Source: Pseudomonadota bacterium (GTDB lineage Bacteria > Pseudomonadota > Alphaproteobacteria > Sphingomonadales > Sphingomonadaceae). Taken from it: a stretch of 64,000 nt of DNA. The stretch covers positions 186,001-250,000 of the forward strand of contig JAEWEY010000005.1 of NCBI GenBank assembly GCA_023389105.1, given 5' to 3'. The position numbers were made by a program, and so were the translations under genes. Shown here piece by piece: positions 16,759 to 23,767 of this stretch; the stretch's first letter is position 1; every line of letters begins with the position of its first letter. The notes under the pieces were generated by a model, which was not told where the DNA came from, made no database searches, and was given only the letters and a program-made list of their open reading frames with translations.

Positions 16759-17559
16759 ATGTCGCTTGGCCAGGAACTTGCTCCGCACCTGCCATTCCTC
16801 CGCCGCTATGCGCGCGCCCTGACGGGCAGCCAGGCGCACGGCGATGCGTTCGTCCGCGCAACGCTGGAGGCAATCGTCGCCCAGCCAGACGAATTTCCAA
16901 GGGACGTCGACCCGCGTCTCGGACTTTATCGGACCTTCCATGCGATCTGGTCGACCGCGAATATCGAAGAAGGTGAAGAGCCTTCGGACAACCCCACGGG
17001 TGCTGAAGGTATCGCGCAGGCGCGCTTGTCGCGCATCACGCCGCTGTCGCGTCAGGCGCTTTTGCTAACGTCGCTCGAGGGATTTTCCTCGGAGGACACC
17101 GCGTATCTGATTGGCGCCTCGCCCTCGGACGTCGATTCGCTCGTTGCGGAAGCGCTTGAGGAAATCGAACGGCAAACGTTGGCTGACGTGCTGATCATCG
17201 AGGATGAGCCGATCATCGCGATGGATATTGAAACCATCGTGCGCGACCTTGGTCACAACGTGACCGGCGTTGCCGTCACGCGCGATGAGGCGGTTTCGCA
17301 AGCGCGTTCAAGCCCGCCGGGCTTGGTGCTCGCCGATATCCAACTGGCCGACGATTCCAGCGGCATCGACGCAGTGAAGGATATTCTTGCGGAGTTCTCG
17401 GTGCCGGTGATCTTCATCACGGCGTTCCCCGAACGCTTGCTGACGGGCACGCGGCCGGAGCCGACGTTCCTGATCACGAAGCCGTTCCAGCGTTCGACGG
17501 TCAAGGCCGCGATCGCGCAGGCCCTGTTCTTCGACGCGGCGACGGTTCCCGCCGGATAG
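16759..17559 (+). CDS. phyR: General stress response regulator PhyR
   Basis: Sigma-factor mimic fused to a receiver domain. Residues 1-135 resemble ECF sigma regions 2 and 4 (LPFLRRYARALTGSQAHGDAFV; SRQALLLTSLEGFSSEDTAYLIGAS), and residues 142-262 are a receiver with the acidic pocket IIEDEP, phosphoacceptor Asp193 (LVLADIQLAD), Thr in FITAF and Lys241 (LITKPF). Phosphorylation exposes the sigma-like domain, which binds NepR and frees EcfG. The length (266 aa) is normal. Gene order here is nepR < > phyR > small membrane protein > ecfG. Confidence 0.97.
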   Translation: MSLGQELAPHLPFLRRYARALTGSQAHGDAFVRATLEAIVAQPDEFPRDVDPRLGLYRTFHAIWSTANIEEGEEPSDNPTGAEGIAQARLSRITPLSRQALLLTSLEGFSSEDTAYLIGASPSDVDSLVAEALEEIERQTLADVLIIEDEPIIAMDIETIVRDLGHNVTGVAVTRDEAVSQARSSPPGLVLADIQLADDSSGIDAVKDILAEFSVPVIFITAFPERLLTGTRPEPTFLITKPFQRSTVKAAIAQALFFDAATVPAG

Positions 17560-17563
17560 GGCG

Positions 17564-17588
17564 GGAACACGACTCCAACCGGCGCGTT
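17564..17588 (+). promoter_or_regulatory. Consensus EcfG-dependent promoter
   Basis: GGAAC (17564-17568), 16 bases, CGTT (17585-17588): an exact match to the alphaproteobacterial EcfG promoter GGAAC-N16/17-CGTT. It starts five bases after the phyR stop and precedes the 51-residue membrane protein (17623) and ecfG (17866), so it should give positive autoregulation of ecfG. A second GGAAC at 17596-17600 has no CGTT at the right spacing. Confidence 0.8.
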
Positions 17589-17622
17589 GGCCGCGGGAAC
17601 GGTAAATCGTAACGAGAGCATA

Positions 17623-17778
17623 ATGTCCGACCCGCAACGATCAGAAGTACCCATTCGCGAGACCACGACGGAGGCGCGGGCTGGGTCGACCCCGGGCGTT
17701 GCGCGCAATGTGCTGATCTTCGGCACCCTGCTGGTCGTGATACTTTTCGTGATCATCTTCTTGGTTGGGCGGCCCTAA
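17623..17778 (+). CDS. Small single-helix membrane protein in the stress locus, 51 aa
   Basis: MSDPQRSEVPIRETTTEARAGS is a polar N-terminus, followed by one C-terminal membrane helix (NVLIFGTLLVVILFVIIFLVG) and the end RP: a tail-anchored or single-pass small protein. The ATG at 17623 has GAGAG about six bases upstream; the longer frame from 17587 would overlap the promoter. It lies between phyR and ecfG directly behind the EcfG promoter, so it should be induced with the sigma factor. I do not recognise a family; position suggests a stress-response accessory or a simple target. Confidence 0.7.
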   Translation: MSDPQRSEVPIRETTTEARAGSTPGVARNVLIFGTLLVVILFVIIFLVGRP

Positions 17779-17865
17779 GCCACTAACTATTGCCACGATT
17801 GCCGTTCATGTTGCTGTCACGCCCGGTTGCGCACTGCGCCGGGTCAGGATTGGGTGGGGTAAGGT

Positions 17866-18504
17866 TTGACCGACGCTGAAGACGAGGACCGGCCGACCGT
17901 CCAATCGGACGATTGGGCGCCGCTGTCTGATCCGGAATTCAAGGATCAGCTTGCGTCGGTAATCCCGCATTTGCGCGCTTTTGGTCGTTCGTTGTCCGGC
18001 AGCCGCGATCTTGCGGACGATCTGGTGCAGGAAACGCTGCTCAAGGCGTGGGCTGCCCGCAAACGCTTCCAGGCCGGCACGAACATGCGGGCGTGGACGT
18101 TTATCATCCTCCGCAACCTCTTCCTCTCCCAAATGCGCCGTGCGCGCTTCAAGGGCGAATGGGACGATGTGACGGCGTCGAAGATCCTCGCGGCCCCGGC
18201 CAGCCAGGATCGCCACATCGAGCTTGGCGACATGCAGCGGGCGCTGATGCACTTGCCGCAGCCGCAGCGCGAGGCGCTCATCCTCGTTGGGGCCGGTGGC
18301 TTTGCCTACGAAGAAGCTGCGGAAATCTGCGGTTGCGCGGTGGGCACGATCAAGAGCCGCGTGGCGCGCGGACGTGTTGCGCTCGAGCAATTGCTGTCGA
18401 GCGGCAAGCTGCCGTCGCGCCGTCAGCACCGGACCGATCCCGACAAGTCGGCGCTGCAAACGATTATGGGTGAGGTCGACCACCTGAGCCGCGATCACGA
18501 ATGA
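17866..18504 (+). CDS. ecfG: General stress response sigma factor EcfG (ECF type)
   Basis: Extracytoplasmic-function sigma factor directing RNA polymerase to GGAAC/CGTT promoters. Region 2 (LRAFGRSLSGSRDLADDLVQETLLKAW, with FIILRNLFLSQMRR) and region 4 (LPQPQREALILVGAGGFAYEEAAEICGCAVGTIKSRVARGR) are intact. Residues 1-30 form an acidic N-terminal extension. Length 212 aa. The start is taken as TTG 17866 just after GGGGTAAGG; no ATG lies upstream in frame. It is expected to be held by NepR until PhyR is phosphorylated. The minus-strand NepR-like gene ends 14 bases beyond its stop. Confidence 0.95.
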   Translation: MTDAEDEDRPTVQSDDWAPLSDPEFKDQLASVIPHLRAFGRSLSGSRDLADDLVQETLLKAWAARKRFQAGTNMRAWTFIILRNLFLSQMRRARFKGEWDDVTASKILAAPASQDRHIELGDMQRALMHLPQPQREALILVGAGGFAYEEAAEICGCAVGTIKSRVARGRVALEQLLSSGKLPSRRQHRTDPDKSALQTIMGEVDHLSRDHE

Positions 18505-18517
18505 TCGCCAGGCGCCG

Positions 18518-18655
18518 CTAGTTCAGTCGGCGCAGCAAATCCGCAAAGTCGCGATCGCTAGGTTCGTTCGCCGCCGCCTGAAATGCACGGCGAAGTGCGG
18601 CGGTAATTCCAGCCTCCGTCGAGCGCATGTCCACGTGGATAGTCTGGCGATCCAC
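18518..18655 (-). CDS. Second, minimal NepR-like protein, 45 aa
   Basis: The GTG start at 18655 has a strong site AAAGGAG seven bases upstream and gives VDRQTIHVDMRSTEAG, then ITAALRRAFQAAANEPSDRD, then FADLLRRLN. The last 25 residues align without gaps to the end of NepR in this locus (LRxxYxxxxxExxxxDFxDLLxRL), with identical L, R, E, D, F, D, L, L, R and L. The basic N-terminal arm of NepR is missing. A longer frame reaches 18730 but lacks a ribosome site. Second NepR paralogues are known in sphingomonads. This one is convergent with ecfG and divergent from glnE. NepR family membership is inferred from this short motif. Confidence 0.65.
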   Translation of the reverse strand: MDRQTIHVDMRSTEAGITAALRRAFQAAANEPSDRDFADLLRRLN

Positions 18656-18713
18656 GTTGCTGCTCCTTTCCGACGCTGAACCCATCTTGGACCGTGCGTG
18701 CATGGCGGTATGT

Positions 18714-18739
18714 AACGACCGGTGTCGCAAAGAAGTTTC
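18714..18739 (-). promoter_or_regulatory. Near-consensus EcfG promoter before the NepR-like gene
   Basis: On the minus strand GAAAC (18739-18735), 17 bases, CGTT (18717-18714): one mismatch in the -35 from GGAAC-N17-CGTT. It lies about 60 bases upstream of the GTG start at 18655, a sensible promoter distance. Confidence 0.4.
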
Positions 18740-18774
18740 TTCTGGCTCGTGCGCCTAACGGTGCAACCGAGGCC

Positions 18775-21468
18775 ATGACCTTCGACTCGTCTCCGTCCGC
18801 CCGAGAGGATGCACTTCGCCGCGCCCAAGGCCACTCGCCGTTTCTGCGTTCGCTGGCAGAGGCACATGCGGATCTCGTCAGGCTGTTCATCGCAGAAGGC
18901 GGAGCGGCCGCGGCGGACGCGAGCGTTGCCGGCAACCGAAGCGATTTGATGAACGCCCTCCGAGCGCAGCGGAGCGGCTTAGCGTTGGCAGTCGCGCTAG
19001 GAGATCTCGCCGGAGAATTGTCACTGGAGCAGGTGACGCGGCGCCTGTCCGATTTCGCCGATCGCGCAATCGACGAAGCAGTGACCGCAGCGATTCGTGA
19101 GCGTGTGCCGGACACCGACCCAACGGGTTTTGCCGTGATCGCAATGGGGAAGCTCGGCAGCCACGAACTCAATTATTCCTCCGATGTCGATCTGCTGCTC
19201 CTTTTCGACCCAGGAAGCTTGCCGCGCCGGGCGCGGGATGACGTTGGGGAGGCCGCGGTTCGCATCGCCCGGCGTGTCGTCGAGATCCTGCAGAAGCGCA
19301 CCGAACATGGGTACGTCGAGCGGGTCGACCTCCGGCTGCGGCCATCACCTGAAGTGACCCCAATCGCGCTTCCCGTCGACGCCGCCATTTCGCATTACGA
19401 GTCGAGCGCTTTGCCATGGGAGCGGGCGGCTTTCATCCGGGCGCGCGCGGCCGCAGGGGACGTGGCACTTGGGACGCGATTTCTGAATGCCATTCAGCCG
19501 TTCGTGTGGCGACGCTCGCTCGATTTCGGGGTGATCGACGAGGTCCGGCAGATCTCCGCCCGCATTCGCGATCATTTCGCGCAGGGCGCCCACATCGGTC
19601 CTGGCTACGATTTGAAGCGCGGGCGCGGCGGCATCCGGGAGATCGAATTTTTCGTCCAGATCCAGCAAATGATCCACGGCGGGCGCAATGCCTCCGTCCG
19701 CGAAGCTGCTACGCTCGATGCGATCGTCGCATTGGTGCAGGCCGGCCACCTCGACGACGAAACCGGTTGCAAGCTGGCTGATGCCTACCGGCTGCTCAGA
19801 ACCGTCGAGCATCGCGTGCAGATGGTCGCGGATGCGCAGACCCATTTGCTTCCGCGCGATCCGGGCGCGCTCGACAATGTGGCGCAACTGGATGGGATGG
19901 AATCGGGTGAAGACCTGCTGCGCAGGCTGAGGCCGCACATCGGCTGGGCCGGCGAAATTTTCGACGGCCTTGGCCCCGACTCCCAGCAGCGCCTGTCCAA
20001 CGACCCTGACATCCTAGCGAGCGAATTGCAGGGCCTCGGCTTTGCCGATCCGGAAGCGGCCATTCGCCACATTGCGGCATGGCGTTCCGGCAAATCGCGC
20101 GCCCTGCGCTCTCCGCCTGCGCAACAAGCGTTCGAAGCGATGCTGCCAGGCCTGTTCCAAGCGATAGCCGCCGGCGCGGATCCGGACCGGGCACTTAATC
20201 GGCTGAGTGACATCGTCGAACGCCTGTCGAGCGGTGTGAACCTCTTCCGCCTGCTGGAAGCGCGGCCTGCGCTCGCGGGATTGCTGGCCAAGGTGCTGGC
20301 GCACGCGCCGACGCTTGCCGATCAGCTCGCGCGCCGGCCGGAGTTGTTCGAGGGCCTGTTCGACGCCTCCTGCTTCGCAATGCCCCCGCCCGCCATCGAA
20401 ATCGCGGCGACGCTGAAACAGGCGATGGATGGTCAGCCCTACGACGTTGCCCTGGACCGCGTTCGCCGCGCCGTGAACGAGCGCCGCTTCGCGCTGGGCG
20501 TGCAGCTGATCGACCGCCATCGTGACCCGCTGGAGGTGACGGAAGGTTATGCGCGCGTCGCCGAAGGCGCTTTGGTGGCGTTGGCCGCGGCGGCAACGAC
20601 GGAGTTTGTGGCGGCGCACGGTGAGATCGAGGGAGGCGAGCTGGTCGCGCTCGGGTTGGGCCGCTTTGGCGGTCATTCGCTGACGCACGCCTCGGATCTC
20701 GACATCGTCTATTTGCATACCGCGTCCCAGGCTGGGCCGTCCGGTGGCCGAAAGCCGCTCGGCCCCAACGACTATTTCAATCGCCTCGCGAGCAGGATCA
20801 CCTCGGCGCTGAGCGTGCCGACGGCGGCCGGCCCGCTCTACGACGTCGACACGCGCCTCCGACCCGAAGGGGCGAAGGGTATGCTCGTCGTCTCGCTCGA
20901 TGCGTTCGAACGCTATCAGCGGGAGGAGGCGTGGACGTGGGAGCATATGGCGCTGTGCCGCGCGCGCCCCGTCCTCGGTTCAATTGAAGCGCAGGCGCGA
21001 ACGGCGGAATTGATCGAGTCCATCCTTTGCCTACCGCGCGATCGCGGCCGGATCGCTGGCGACGCCGTGCGGATGCGGGCCGAGATGGAGCGCCACAAAC
21101 CGGCGCTCGGGACGCTCGACGTCAAGCTTGGTCCCGGCGGCCTCGTGGACCTGGAGTTCGCGGTGCAGGTCTTGCAACTGACGACCCACGTCGGGCTCGA
21201 CACGCGCCTGGAAGTCGCCCTCGAAGCTCTGGCCGCAGAATCTTTGGTGCCGGCAAATATTGTCGATGCGCTAAAGTTGCTGTCGCGCATGTTGGTCATG
21301 ATGCGCCTCGTGGCGCCGGGCGACGTCAAGCCCACCGCCGAAACGTGGCAGCTGGTGGCGCAAGCCTGTGGCGCGGCGAGTTGGGACGAGCTTCTTGCCG
21401 AGCACGATGCGGCGCGGCAGAGCATCGCGGCAGTCTGGAACAGTATCAAGCAAGAGGCATCGGCATGA
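18775..21468 (+). CDS. glnE: Bifunctional glutamine synthetase adenylyltransferase/adenylyl-removing enzyme
   Basis: Adds AMP to, and removes it from, glutamine synthetase in response to PII proteins, setting nitrogen assimilation. Both nucleotidyltransferase domains are intact: GKLGSHELNYSSDVDLLLLF in the N-terminal half and LGRFGGHSLTHASDLDIVYL in the C-terminal half, each followed by conserved helical segments (RGRGGIREIEFFVQ; LGPGGLVDLEFAVQ). Length 897 aa. The start at ATG 18775 is preferred; frames upstream to 18694 cross the divergent promoter. The stop overlaps bcp (ATGA). Confidence 0.96.
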   Translation: MTFDSSPSAREDALRRAQGHSPFLRSLAEAHADLVRLFIAEGGAAAADASVAGNRSDLMNALRAQRSGLALAVALGDLAGELSLEQVTRRLSDFADRAIDEAVTAAIRERVPDTDPTGFAVIAMGKLGSHELNYSSDVDLLLLFDPGSLPRRARDDVGEAAVRIARRVVEILQKRTEHGYVERVDLRLRPSPEVTPIALPVDAAISHYESSALPWERAAFIRARAAAGDVALGTRFLNAIQPFVWRRSLDFGVIDEVRQISARIRDHFAQGAHIGPGYDLKRGRGGIREIEFFVQIQQMIHGGRNASVREAATLDAIVALVQAGHLDDETGCKLADAYRLLRTVEHRVQMVADAQTHLLPRDPGALDNVAQLDGMESGEDLLRRLRPHIGWAGEIFDGLGPDSQQRLSNDPDILASELQGLGFADPEAAIRHIAAWRSGKSRALRSPPAQQAFEAMLPGLFQAIAAGADPDRALNRLSDIVERLSSGVNLFRLLEARPALAGLLAKVLAHAPTLADQLARRPELFEGLFDASCFAMPPPAIEIAATLKQAMDGQPYDVALDRVRRAVNERRFALGVQLIDRHRDPLEVTEGYARVAEGALVALAAAATTEFVAAHGEIEGGELVALGLGRFGGHSLTHASDLDIVYLHTASQAGPSGGRKPLGPNDYFNRLASRITSALSVPTAAGPLYDVDTRLRPEGAKGMLVVSLDAFERYQREEAWTWEHMALCRARPVLGSIEAQARTAELIESILCLPRDRGRIAGDAVRMRAEMERHKPALGTLDVKLGPGGLVDLEFAVQVLQLTTHVGLDTRLEVALEALAAESLVPANIVDALKLLSRMLVMMRLVAPGDVKPTAETWQLVAQACGAASWDELLAEHDAARQSIAAVWNSIKQEASA

Positions 21469-21920
21469 TCAATGAAGGCGACCAAGCTCCGGCCATCGAC
21501 GTGACCCTGAGCGACGGCAGCACAGTGAACCTTGCATCGCCCGGGCAGCCGCTGGTGCTCTATTTCTATCCCAAGGACGACACTTCGGGCTGTACGCGCG
21601 AGGCGCAGGACTTCACGGCGCTAGCAAAGGATTATGCCAAGGCTGGCGTGAAGGTCGTCGGCCTATCGCGCGACCCGATGAAGAAGCACGAAAAGTTCAT
21701 CAGCAAATATGAGCTGGCGGTGCCGCTGGCGTCGGACGAGGACGGCCGGGTGTCGGGCGCGTTCGGCACCTGGGTCGAAAAGTCGATGTACGGCCGCAAG
21801 TATATGGGCATGGAGCGCGCAACCTATCTGATCGGCGCCGACGGCCGCGTGCTCAAGGCTTGGCGCAAGGTGAAGGTGCCAGGTCACGCCGAAGAAGTGC
21901 TGAAAGCGGCAAAAGCTTAG
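21465..21920 (+). CDS. bcp: Peroxiredoxin of the BCP (thiol peroxidase) family
   Basis: Thiol-dependent peroxidase reducing hydrogen peroxide and organic hydroperoxides in the cytoplasm. The active site is YFYPKDDTSGCTREAQDF, with Ser in place of the usual Pro before GCT. This is the only Cys in the 151-residue protein; the resolving Cys five residues later in E. coli Bcp is Gln here, so it should work as a 1-Cys enzyme needing an external thiol. The ATG overlaps the glnE stop by four bases, so the two are co-translated. Confidence 0.93.
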   Translation: MINEGDQAPAIDVTLSDGSTVNLASPGQPLVLYFYPKDDTSGCTREAQDFTALAKDYAKAGVKVVGLSRDPMKKHEKFISKYELAVPLASDEDGRVSGAFGTWVEKSMYGRKYMGMERATYLIGADGRVLKAWRKVKVPGHAEEVLKAAKA

Positions 21921-22319
21921 CGACTATTTTCGAGCCATCGCGACCTTGGCTCAAGAGCCGCGCGTAATTGTCCACTTCTGAGATGCGGGGCGTGCGCAAT
22001 TACGCTCTATGATACGCTGCATCGAGGGATTGTTTAGGACATCGGAGTCCGAAAGCTGATCCCCCGAGACGAGGCGACGCCAAGGAGCGAATGAGACTGT
22101 CTGCATCGACCCTGCATCAAAGTGGTAGGGATACTCTTGGATCTCGGACGAATGCCGCAACATCCGCAGTTCCCTGTGTGTACCACGAACGTCATTCATC
22201 GCCGTCAACTTTACCGTCCTAAACGGGAATCGCCGCAGCACTGCGGTCACCAAAAACATACGTTGCTCCGCCGATTCTCACGCCCTGCTGCTTTCGGTTC
22301 CGACAGATAGTGTCTCCGC
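21921..22319. other. Intergenic region without a supported gene
   Basis: About 400 bases between bcp and the end of a minus-strand peptidase gene, visibly less GC-rich than its surroundings. A minus-strand frame of 102 codons (21951-22259) and a plus-strand frame of 62 codons (22122-22310) are open, but neither has a convincing ribosome site, signal or motif. A weak hairpin GAGCCA-N9-TGGCTC lies near 21932. It could be gene debris or an untranslated region. Confidence 0.4.
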
Positions 22320-23759
22320 TTAGCCAGCGAGCGATCTGTAGATCATCGTCCAATAAACGACGTCGTTGTACATGGCGTTGACCGGTACGCGCTCGTCCAG
22401 TCCGTGCGCACGCTCGTCGATCGGGCTGATCCCGTAGCTGCTGTCGATGTCGTAAACCGGGATGCCCTTGGCGCGGAAGAAGCTGCCGTCGCTCGCACCC
22501 GTCGACATCACTGGATAAACGTCGGTTGACGCGCCGTAGAGTGAGCGGATCGCCTTCGTCACGGCGTTGAACACGTCAGGACGTAGTGGCGACGCGGGTG
22601 TGGACTCGCCGATGTAATTGGGATCCGGCTTCACCTCGACCTTCGGCCCCGCCATCGCCTGCAGCTCGGCCTGAACCGCCTTGGGCTCCACGCCCGGCAT
22701 GATCCGGCAATTGACGGTCGCGGTGGCGCTTTGCGGCAGCGCATTGTCGGCATGCCCGCCGCTCAGCATTGTCGCGACGCAGCGCGTGCGGGTGTGGCCC
22801 ACCTCCAGCGGATCGGCTTCGACGGCGTCGGCCGCGGCGCCATTGTTCGGATCGGCGAGCCAGGCGCGGATGTTGCGGCCGAGCGTATTGTCGCCCTCCT
22901 GCTTGGCGCGCTGCTCGAAATAGGCGCGGCTGACCGGATTGAGCATCGGTGTAAAGCGGTGCGTCCGCAGCTTCTCGAGCGCATCCGCCAGATCGTAGAT
23001 CGCATTGTCCGGCCGCGGGCGGCTGCTGTGGCCGCCAGGATTGCGCGTCGTCAGGAAGTAGGTCTGGAAGGTCTTCTCGGCGGTCGACACCGCGCAGCCG
23101 AGGTTCCGGAACTTCTCGTCGAAGCCCATGCAACCGCCGTCGGCGTTCAGCCCGAACTCGGCCTCGGTCAGGTTGCGCCACTTGGTCGAACCCAGAGTGG
23201 CGCCGACGCCGCGCGTCTCCTCATCGCCGCTGTAGAAGAAGATGATGTCGCGATTGGGCTTGAAGCCTTCGGACATCAGCTTGATCGCGGCCATGGTGGT
23301 GGCGACGTCGCCGTTCTTCATGTCGCTGGTGCCGCGGCCGAGGAAGTAGCCGTCCTGTTCCCGGAACACGAACGGGTCGAACTTCCAGTCCTCGCGCTTG
23401 GCCTCGACGACGTCCATGTGGCCCAGGATCAGCATCGGTTTCTTCGTCGCCCTGGGCGAGCGCCAGCGGACGATCAGGGCCGCGGTGTGATCGCCGGGCA
23501 GCGCGTCGTAGGGCATGATGTGGATGTCGGACTCCGGAATGCCGGCAGCGCGGAATTTGTCGGCGAGTAGCTTCGCCACTTTTTGCGTCTGACCACGGCC
23601 CTCGACGCTCGGCGTCTCGATGACCTGCTTGAACAGTTCGCGGGTCTTCGCCTGCCACGCGGCGGGCAGCGGTGACGGCGCTTTGCGCGGGTCGGAGGCG
23701 GCCTGGGCGGCCGTCGTGCAGCAGGCGAGCAACAGGGTCGCAACAAGACGCTTCATCAT
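22320..23759 (-). CDS. Secreted M20 family metallopeptidase (first of a tandem pair)
   Basis: Signal peptide (MMKRLVATLLLACCTTAAQA) then a complete M20 di-zinc peptidase. Zinc-site motifs are LILGHMDVVEAKRED (first His and Asp), GRGTSDMKNG (bridging Asp) and FFYSGDEETRGVGA (catalytic Glu pair); the dimerisation domain occupies about residues 215-330 (TRNPGGHSSRPRPDNAIY). Predicted to hydrolyse peptides or acylated amino acids in the periplasm. It lies 8 bases after the related gene at 23768-25195 on the same strand, so the pair is a duplication within one operon. The ribosome site GGAGAAACG precedes the double ATG. Confidence 0.92.
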   Translation of the reverse strand: MMKRLVATLLLACCTTAAQAASDPRKAPSPLPAAWQAKTRELFKQVIETPSVEGRGQTQKVAKLLADKFRAAGIPESDIHIMPYDALPGDHTAALIVRWRSPRATKKPMLILGHMDVVEAKREDWKFDPFVFREQDGYFLGRGTSDMKNGDVATTMAAIKLMSEGFKPNRDIIFFYSGDEETRGVGATLGSTKWRNLTEAEFGLNADGGCMGFDEKFRNLGCAVSTAEKTFQTYFLTTRNPGGHSSRPRPDNAIYDLADALEKLRTHRFTPMLNPVSRAYFEQRAKQEGDNTLGRNIRAWLADPNNGAAADAVEADPLEVGHTRTRCVATMLSGGHADNALPQSATATVNCRIMPGVEPKAVQAELQAMAGPKVEVKPDPNYIGESTPASPLRPDVFNAVTKAIRSLYGASTDVYPVMSTGASDGSFFRAKGIPVYDIDSSYGISPIDERAHGLDERVPVNAMYNDVVYWTMIYRSLAG

Positions 23760-23767
23760 CGTTTCTC

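Noticed and set aside
17596..17600. Second GGAAC before the small membrane protein gene
   Set aside because: No CGTT at 16 or 17 bases; only the GGAAC at 17564 forms an EcfG promoter.
5822..17861. Identical 14-mer GATTGGGTGGGGTA at 5822-5835 and 17848-17861, each just before a gene
   Set aside because: Several identical 14-mers are expected by chance in 64 kb of biased composition, and the downstream genes are unrelated.
21951..22310. Frames of 102 (minus) and 62 (plus) codons in the gap after bcp
   Set aside because: No ribosome site, signal or motif; they overlap each other and neither is preferred.
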